Assembly: GCA_945877885.1 (NCBI GenBank)
Contig: CAMCSI010000073.1
Coordinates: 1 to 6,739 of the forward strand
Reading direction: 5' to 3'
Length of the DNA stretch: 6,739 nucleotides
Origin: Chlamydia trachomatis
GTDB taxonomy: Bacteria; Chlamydiota; Chlamydiia; Chlamydiales; 2-12-FULL-49-11
Shown here: one piece after another, positions 1 to 3,928 of the stretch
Numbering within the stretch: position 1 is the first letter of the stretch
How the letters are laid out: every line of letters starts with the position of its first letter
Program-made: the position numbers and the translations under genes
The notes under the pieces: generated by a model
The model's database searches: none
The model's input: the letters and a program-made list of their open reading frames with translations, nothing else
Told to the model about the DNA's origin: nothing

Positions 1-44
1 TTTGAGACCCCGATGTATGCTTTTTTAGTCTGTTTCTCCCACAT
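1..44 (-). CDS. 5' end of a divergent gene, product unknown (partial)
   Basis: An ATG read on the minus strand from 44 opens a frame with no stop before the window edge. It gives MWEKQTKKAYIGVS and then an incomplete codon. A Shine-Dalgarno-like AAGAGG (minus strand, 55-50) sits 5 bases ahead of the ATG, and a candidate promoter lies at 73-101. Together these make a real start more likely than a chance frame. Fourteen residues are too few to assign a family. The lysine-rich start followed by AYIGVS could begin a beta-strand of a cytosolic enzyme, but that is only an impression. The gene would be transcribed away from hrcA and share its control region. From memory, Chlamydia trachomatis has proS upstream of hrcA in the same direction, so this arrangement differs. 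Confidence 0.55.
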   Translation of the reverse strand, partial: MWEKQTKKAYIGVS

Positions 45-72
45 TTGAACCTCTTAAAAAATAAAAATTTCT

Positions 73-101
73 ATGATAAAGGATCGTTTCTTAAAAATCA
101 A
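73..101 (-). promoter_or_regulatory. Candidate promoter of the divergent gene
   Basis: Read on the minus strand, TTGATT (101-96) and TATCAT (78-73) are separated by 17 bases. They match the housekeeping consensus at 4 of 6 and 5 of 6 positions. Transcription would start near 66 and leave a leader of about 22 bases before the ATG at 44. The region is very AT-rich, so chance matches are easy. Its position directly behind a Shine-Dalgarno and start codon is the main support. Confidence 0.45.
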
Positions 102-143
102 AGAGATTTTAAGATACTTAATTACAGTGCTTTATAAATTAAT

Positions 144-170
144 TCAGCAGTCACTTAAATTAAGTGCTAA
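144..170 (+). promoter_or_regulatory. CIRCE operator (HrcA binding site), degenerate
   Basis: The arms TCAGCAGTC (144-152) and AAGTGCTAA (162-170) are separated by exactly 9 bases. They match the CIRCE consensus TTAGCACTC-N9-GAGTGCTAA at 7 of 9 and 8 of 9 positions. The right arm is almost intact and the left arm has drifted. The site lies 62 bases ahead of the hrcA start and 6 bases upstream of the -35 box, where bound HrcA could block polymerase. HrcA and CIRCE are an established repressor and operator pair for hrcA-grpE-dnaK operons, so the operon is probably self-regulated and heat-inducible. A second palindrome overlaps the site at 152-166. Confidence 0.82.
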
Positions 171-176
171 AAATTC

Positions 177-205
177 TTGCCAAAAGAGCCCCTATATAAT
201 ATACT
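177..205 (+). promoter_or_regulatory. Promoter of the hrcA-grpE-dnaK operon
   Basis: TTGCCA (177-182) and TATACT (200-205) are separated by 17 bases and each matches the vegetative sigma consensus at 5 of 6 positions. Transcription should begin near 211-213, leaving a leader of about 20 bases that contains the ribosome binding site. A perfect TATAAT at 195-200 overlaps this -10, but it would be only 12 bases from the same -35. The 200-205 box is therefore preferred. The CIRCE arms end 6 bases upstream of the -35. Confidence 0.7.
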
Positions 206-215
206 AATAAGTAAG

Positions 216-224
216 AAAGGTGAG
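216..224 (+). promoter_or_regulatory. Ribosome binding site that decides the hrcA start
   Basis: The purine-rich AAAGGTGAG resembles the Shine-Dalgarno consensus. Its AGGTGA core (218-223) lies 8 bases before the ATG at 232. The in-frame GTG at 220 falls inside this site and would begin only some 8 bases after the predicted transcription start, so it is unlikely to be the initiation codon. Confidence 0.7.
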
Positions 225-231
225 AAAGTTA

Positions 232-1365
232 ATGATGAAGAAAAAACCAGCTTCTAAAAAAGAGCGTGAGATAGAGGTCCTTATGGGTCTTGTAGAGCTT
301 TTTTTAACCACCGGCAAGCCTGTTGGATCTAACACGTTAAGGGAAAATGGTTTTGAGCTTTTAAGCTCTGCAACCATTCGAAATTATTTTGCCTCCCTGG
401 AAAGTAGCGGCTACCTTATACAAGAGCACACCTCTGGAGGAAGGTCTCCTACAGATCTTGCCTTAAGATTATATGTTGAAACGCTCCTTGAAAAAAAGCA
501 GATTCCAAAAATTGGTAAACAAGACTATGAATTCTTACAAAGTATTATCAGCAAAGAGACAAAAAGACTCTCTTACTATCTTCAAGAAGTGACAGAGGCA
601 ATTGCAGATCTTACCTCTTTAACCACTTTAATCACCGCACCAAGATTTGATCAAGATTTTATTTCTAAAATTATCCTTTCGAAAGTAGATGATGGTCGCG
701 CAGTTTGTATTATAGTAACAGATTTTGGATTCATTCATACTGAAACCCTTTATTTACCGGGTCAGATGAGCAATTTCACTATCAATAGATTACAAGAGTA
801 TTTTCAATTTAGACTCACCTCATTAGATAAACCCTCCCTTACAGAAGAGGAAGAAATTTTTGCCAAAACCGCTTACGATGAGGTAATTCTTCGCCACTTT
901 ATAAGCTTTACAAATATGAATCATCCAGATATTTACAAAGGCGGCTTTGCAAAACTTCTTCGCCACAGTGAATTCCATGATCCAAAGGTCTTATCAAACA
1001 CCTTATCTCTTTTTGAAAATTCAGCTATCTTGCAGCAGCTTTTATATAATAACAAAGAGTTAAAATTATATATTGGAGAAGATTTAAAAGAGCATATTCC
1101 CCCTCCGTACAAAAGCTCACTTATTCAAATACCTTATTATATTCACAATAAAGCCGTTGGAAACATTGCAGTTGCTGGCCCATCGAGAATGAATTATAAA
1201 GAACTTATTTCCCTTCTTGAGACAATCTCTGCATTACTTAGCGATAATCTCACAAAAAGCTTATATAAATTTCAATTAAACTACCGAACACCAAAATCTA
1301 AAGAGGTCACCTACACAAATAGTGGCCTTCCAGTAATCGGTCTAACCCACAAAGAGAGTGTATGA
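232..1365 (+). CDS. hrcA: Heat-inducible transcription repressor HrcA
   Basis: HrcA is a cytoplasmic dimeric repressor that binds CIRCE operators and shuts off chaperone operons. In several bacteria GroEL supports its activity. From the ATG at 232 the protein has 377 residues. A winged helix-turn-helix fills about residues 10-80, with SSATIRN at 45-51 and HTSGGRSPTD at 66-75, both hallmarks of the family. A GAF-like middle region runs to about 340 and includes GPSRMNY at 316-322. Most HrcA proteins are about 340-350 residues. The extra tail here (about 345-377) matches the kind of C-terminal extension described in chlamydial HrcA, which modulates repression. It is the first gene of the operon and overlaps grpE by ATGA, implying coupled translation. 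A longer form from GTG 220 (381 residues) is possible but less likely. Confidence 0.95.
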   Translation: MMKKKPASKKEREIEVLMGLVELFLTTGKPVGSNTLRENGFELLSSATIRNYFASLESSGYLIQEHTSGGRSPTDLALRLYVETLLEKKQIPKIGKQDYEFLQSIISKETKRLSYYLQEVTEAIADLTSLTTLITAPRFDQDFISKIILSKVDDGRAVCIIVTDFGFIHTETLYLPGQMSNFTINRLQEYFQFRLTSLDKPSLTEEEEIFAKTAYDEVILRHFISFTNMNHPDIYKGGFAKLLRHSEFHDPKVLSNTLSLFENSAILQQLLYNNKELKLYIGEDLKEHIPPPYKSSLIQIPYYIHNKAVGNIAVAGPSRMNYKELISLLETISALLSDNLTKSLYKFQLNYRTPKSKEVTYTNSGLPVIGLTHKESV

Positions 1366-1904
1366 CAAAAAAAGAACATGAAGAGCCGATCAAAGAGACG
1401 GAAGAAAAAACATTTTCAGCAGCAGATTTAATGCAAGAGCAGCTTGTACAAAAAACAAAAGAGGCTGCAGAATATAAAGATAAGTATTTCAGAGCGCTTG
1501 CAGAAATGGAAAATACAAAAACTCGTCTTATGCAAGAGAAAAAAGAGCTTATCTCCTACGCAATAGGAAATATTGTAGAAGATCTTTTATCTCCCATTGA
1601 TAATTTAGAAAATGCTTTAAATCATACGGCAAATCTTTCAGATGAAATGCAAAACTGGGCAATTGGTTTTAAAATGATTTTAGATCAATTTAAATCAAGT
1701 TTAGAAAACCATGGTGTGGTCTCTTTTGACAGCTTAGGAAAACCTTTTGACCCTCATTATCATCAAGCAATAGAGCTTGTCGAGACAAAAGATCATGAAG
1801 ATGGCACTGTAATTCAAGAATTAATGAAGGGATATAAACAAGACAAACGAGTGATTCGTGTTGCGCAAGTAAAAGTTGCAAAAAATATATCCACTAAACA
1901 GTAA
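1362..1904 (+). CDS. grpE: Nucleotide exchange factor GrpE
   Basis: GrpE is the cytoplasmic partner of DnaK. It opens the DnaK nucleotide pocket so that ADP leaves, which releases bound substrate. The 180 residues fit the usual length. Residues 1-35 are charged and probably flexible, and about 35-90 form the long dimerising helix, with KDKYFRALAEMENTK at 39-53 and the LLSPIDNLENAL segment at 75-86. The C-terminal beta domain that contacts DnaK carries FDPHYHQAI (129-137) and GYKQDKRVIRVAQVKVAK (157-174). In many homologues the latter reads RPA where this protein has RVA, a minor change. The start ATG lies inside the hrcA stop region (ATGA), behind a weak purine run, AAAGAGAG at 1351-1358, so translation is probably coupled to hrcA. 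The gene shares the operon's CIRCE control. Confidence 0.97.
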   Translation: MTKKEHEEPIKETEEKTFSAADLMQEQLVQKTKEAAEYKDKYFRALAEMENTKTRLMQEKKELISYAIGNIVEDLLSPIDNLENALNHTANLSDEMQNWAIGFKMILDQFKSSLENHGVVSFDSLGKPFDPHYHQAIELVETKDHEDGTVIQELMKGYKQDKRVIRVAQVKVAKNISTKQ

Positions 1905-1930
1905 AATAAAAAATAACAAAAGGATAATCT

Positions 1931-3871
1931 ATGACAAAGAAGAAAAGTACTAAAATTATCGGTATCGACCTTGGAACAACCAACTCATGCGTTGCGATCA
2001 TGGAAGGTAAAGATGCTAAAGTAATCACAAACGCCGAAGGTGCAAGAACAACCCCTTCTATCGTCGCTTTTAAAGGGGATGAGCGTTTAATTGGTATTCC
2101 TGCAAAACGACAAGCTGTAACCAATCCTGACAATACAATTGCTTCTGCAAAACGTTTTATTGGTAGAAAATATAGTGAAGTATCTGGAGAGAAAAATGCT
2201 GTCTCTTACAAAATTTCTGAAGGAAGTGGCGGAAAGGTAGTCATTGAAGCAGTTGGTAAAAAATTCAGCCCTGAAGAAATAGGTGCTGCAGTTCTTGCGA
2301 AAATGAAAGAAACAGCAGAGGCTTACCTTGGCGAAGAAGTTACTGAGGCAGTAATTACAGTACCTGCTTATTTCAACGATTCTCAAAGACAGTCTACAAA
2401 AGATGCAGGAAAAATTGCAGGACTAAACGTTCGTCGTATTATCAACGAACCAACAGCTGCAGCTTTAGCTTATGGTCTAGATAAAAAGGGTAAAGATCAA
2501 AAAATTGCTGTGTATGATTTAGGGGGCGGTACGTTTGACGTATCTATCCTAGAAATTGGTGATGGTGTATTTGAAGTTCTTGCTACAAACGGCGATACCC
2601 ATTTAGGTGGTGATGACTTTGATGGTGTAATCATGAAGTGGATTCTAGATGAGTTTAAAAAAGAGCATGGTATTGATCTAGCAACTGATAAGATGGCTCT
2701 ACAAAGACTTCGTGATGCTTCTGAAAAAGCAAAAATCGAGCTTTCAGGAACAGGATCTACAGAGATTAATCAGCCATTTATTACTATGAGCAATAGCGGT
2801 CCTAAGCACTTAAACTTAACTCTTTCAAGAGCAAAGTTTGAAAGCCTTGCAGAAGATCTTGTAGAAAGAACAAAAGGTCCTTGCTTAAAAGCGTTGAAAG
2901 ATGCAGGCGTTTCAACCTCTCAGATCGATGAAGTGATCTTAGTGGGTGGAATGACACGTATGCCAATGGTACAAGAAAAAGTAAAAGCTATCTTTGGAAA
3001 AGAGCCTCATAAAGGGGTAAACCCTGATGAAGTGGTTGCAATTGGTGCAGCTATCCAAGGTGCGGTGTTAACAGGCGATGTAAAAGATGTTCTTCTTCTT
3101 GATGTAGTTCCTTTATCTTTAGGTATTGAGACATTAGGCGGAGTGATGACTAAAGTGATTGAAAGAAACACAACCATCCCAACACAAAGAAAGCAGGTAT
3201 TTTCTACAGCGGCAGATAATCAGCCAGCGGTAACAATTGCTGTTCTTCAAGGGGAAAGAGAGATGGCAGCAGATAACAAAAAGATTGGTAACTTCGATCT
3301 TTCTGATATCCCTCCATCACCTCGTGGAGTTCCTCAAATTGAAGTGGCTTTTGATATTGATGCCGATGGTATCTTACATGTATCTGCAAAAGACAAACAG
3401 TCTGGCAAAGAGCAAAAGATCCGTATCGAAGCCTCCTCTGGATTAAGCAGTGAGGAAATTAGTAGAGCCGTAAATGATGCCGAAGCTCATAAAGAGGCAG
3501 ATAAACTCACTCGAGAGAAAATCGATCTTAAAAATGAGACAGATGGTTTAATCTTTAGAGCAGAAAAATCTCTTAAGGATTATGCAGACAAAGTGCCTGC
3601 AGAAGTAAAAACAGCTATCGAACAAAAGATCGAGGCTGCAAAAGAGGCTCTTAAAACCGATAGTTCTGAAAAGATCAAAGCTGCCAAAGAGGAACTCAAT
3701 CAAGTAATTCAAAAAATTGGTGAGTCTTTACAAGGAGCCTCTTCTGAAGAACCTTCGGCAGATACATCAGAAAAAGGGCGTTCCTATACGCACCAAAATG
3801 CTGGGTCATCTGAAAATAGCAAGGATAATATCGAAGATGCAGAAGTGGAAGAAATCAAAAACAACGATTAG
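1931..3871 (+). CDS. dnaK: Molecular chaperone DnaK (Hsp70)
   Basis: DnaK is the cytoplasmic Hsp70 that binds exposed hydrophobic peptides in an ATP-driven cycle with a J-protein and GrpE. All three Hsp70 signatures are present: IDLGTTNS (12-19), VYDLGGGTFDVSIL (194-207) and VILVGGMTRMPMVQ (335-348). The interdomain linker DVLLLDV is at 386-392. The peptide-binding beta domain follows to about 540, then the helical lid to about 600. The last 44 residues (603-646) are Ser/Glu/Asn-rich, look disordered, and end with DNIEDAEVEEI before a short polar end. That ending resembles Chlamydia DnaK from memory. The length of 646 is normal. The ATG follows AAGGA (1920-1924) with 6 bases of spacing, and the gap after grpE is 26 bases with no clear promoter, so it is co-transcribed. 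No dnaJ follows; the operon ends at the hairpin downstream. Confidence 0.98.
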   Translation: MTKKKSTKIIGIDLGTTNSCVAIMEGKDAKVITNAEGARTTPSIVAFKGDERLIGIPAKRQAVTNPDNTIASAKRFIGRKYSEVSGEKNAVSYKISEGSGGKVVIEAVGKKFSPEEIGAAVLAKMKETAEAYLGEEVTEAVITVPAYFNDSQRQSTKDAGKIAGLNVRRIINEPTAAALAYGLDKKGKDQKIAVYDLGGGTFDVSILEIGDGVFEVLATNGDTHLGGDDFDGVIMKWILDEFKKEHGIDLATDKMALQRLRDASEKAKIELSGTGSTEINQPFITMSNSGPKHLNLTLSRAKFESLAEDLVERTKGPCLKALKDAGVSTSQIDEVILVGGMTRMPMVQEKVKAIFGKEPHKGVNPDEVVAIGAAIQGAVLTGDVKDVLLLDVVPLSLGIETLGGVMTKVIERNTTIPTQRKQVFSTAADNQPAVTIAVLQGEREMAADNKKIGNFDLSDIPPSPRGVPQIEVAFDIDADGILHVSAKDKQSGKEQKIRIEASSGLSSEEISRAVNDAEAHKEADKLTREKIDLKNETDGLIFRAEKSLKDYADKVPAEVKTAIEQKIEAAKEALKTDSSEKIKAAKEELNQVIQKIGESLQGASSEEPSADTSEKGRSYTHQNAGSSENSKDNIEDAEVEEIKNND

Positions 3872-3887
3872 TTTTTGACCTCTTAAC

Positions 3888-3921
3888 AAAAAGGCCTATC
3901 TCTTACGAGATAGGCCTTTTT
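3888..3921. terminator. Bidirectional intrinsic terminator between dnaK and the convergent gene
   Basis: A perfect 15-base-pair stem (3888-3902 with 3907-3921) closes a 4-base loop, TTAC. Its GC-containing core, GGCCTATCTC, is flanked by A and T runs. On the plus strand seven T residues (3917-3923) follow the core, 16 bases past the dnaK stop. On the minus strand the stem begins 7 bases past the stop of the large gene and ends in five T residues. It can therefore end transcription from both sides. It is the only notable element in the 57-base gap. Confidence 0.93.
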
Positions 3922-3928
3922 TTATGAA

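Noticed and set aside
1..44. Assignment of the divergent gene to a named family (for example a FolK-like AYIG start)
   Set aside because: Fourteen residues are too few, and the spacing after AYIG does not fit the FolK GSN motif.
195..200. Perfect TATAAT as the -10 box for hrcA
   Set aside because: It is only 12 bases from TTGCCA, and no better -35 is seen upstream. TATACT at 200-205 gives the standard 17-base spacing.
1905..1930. Internal promoter or operator between grpE and dnaK
   Set aside because: The gap is 26 A-rich bases with only a Shine-Dalgarno; no paired -35 and -10 boxes or inverted repeat is visible.
1690..2386. Minus-strand open frames at 1690-1881, 1894-2133 and 2087-2386
   Set aside because: They lie antisense to well-identified grpE and dnaK codons, have no recognisable domains and lack convincing ribosome binding sites.
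3204..3446. Open frames on both strands inside dnaK (3204-3389 minus, 3237-3446 plus)
   Set aside because: The DnaK substrate-binding domain is intact in its own frame across this stretch; these are shadows.
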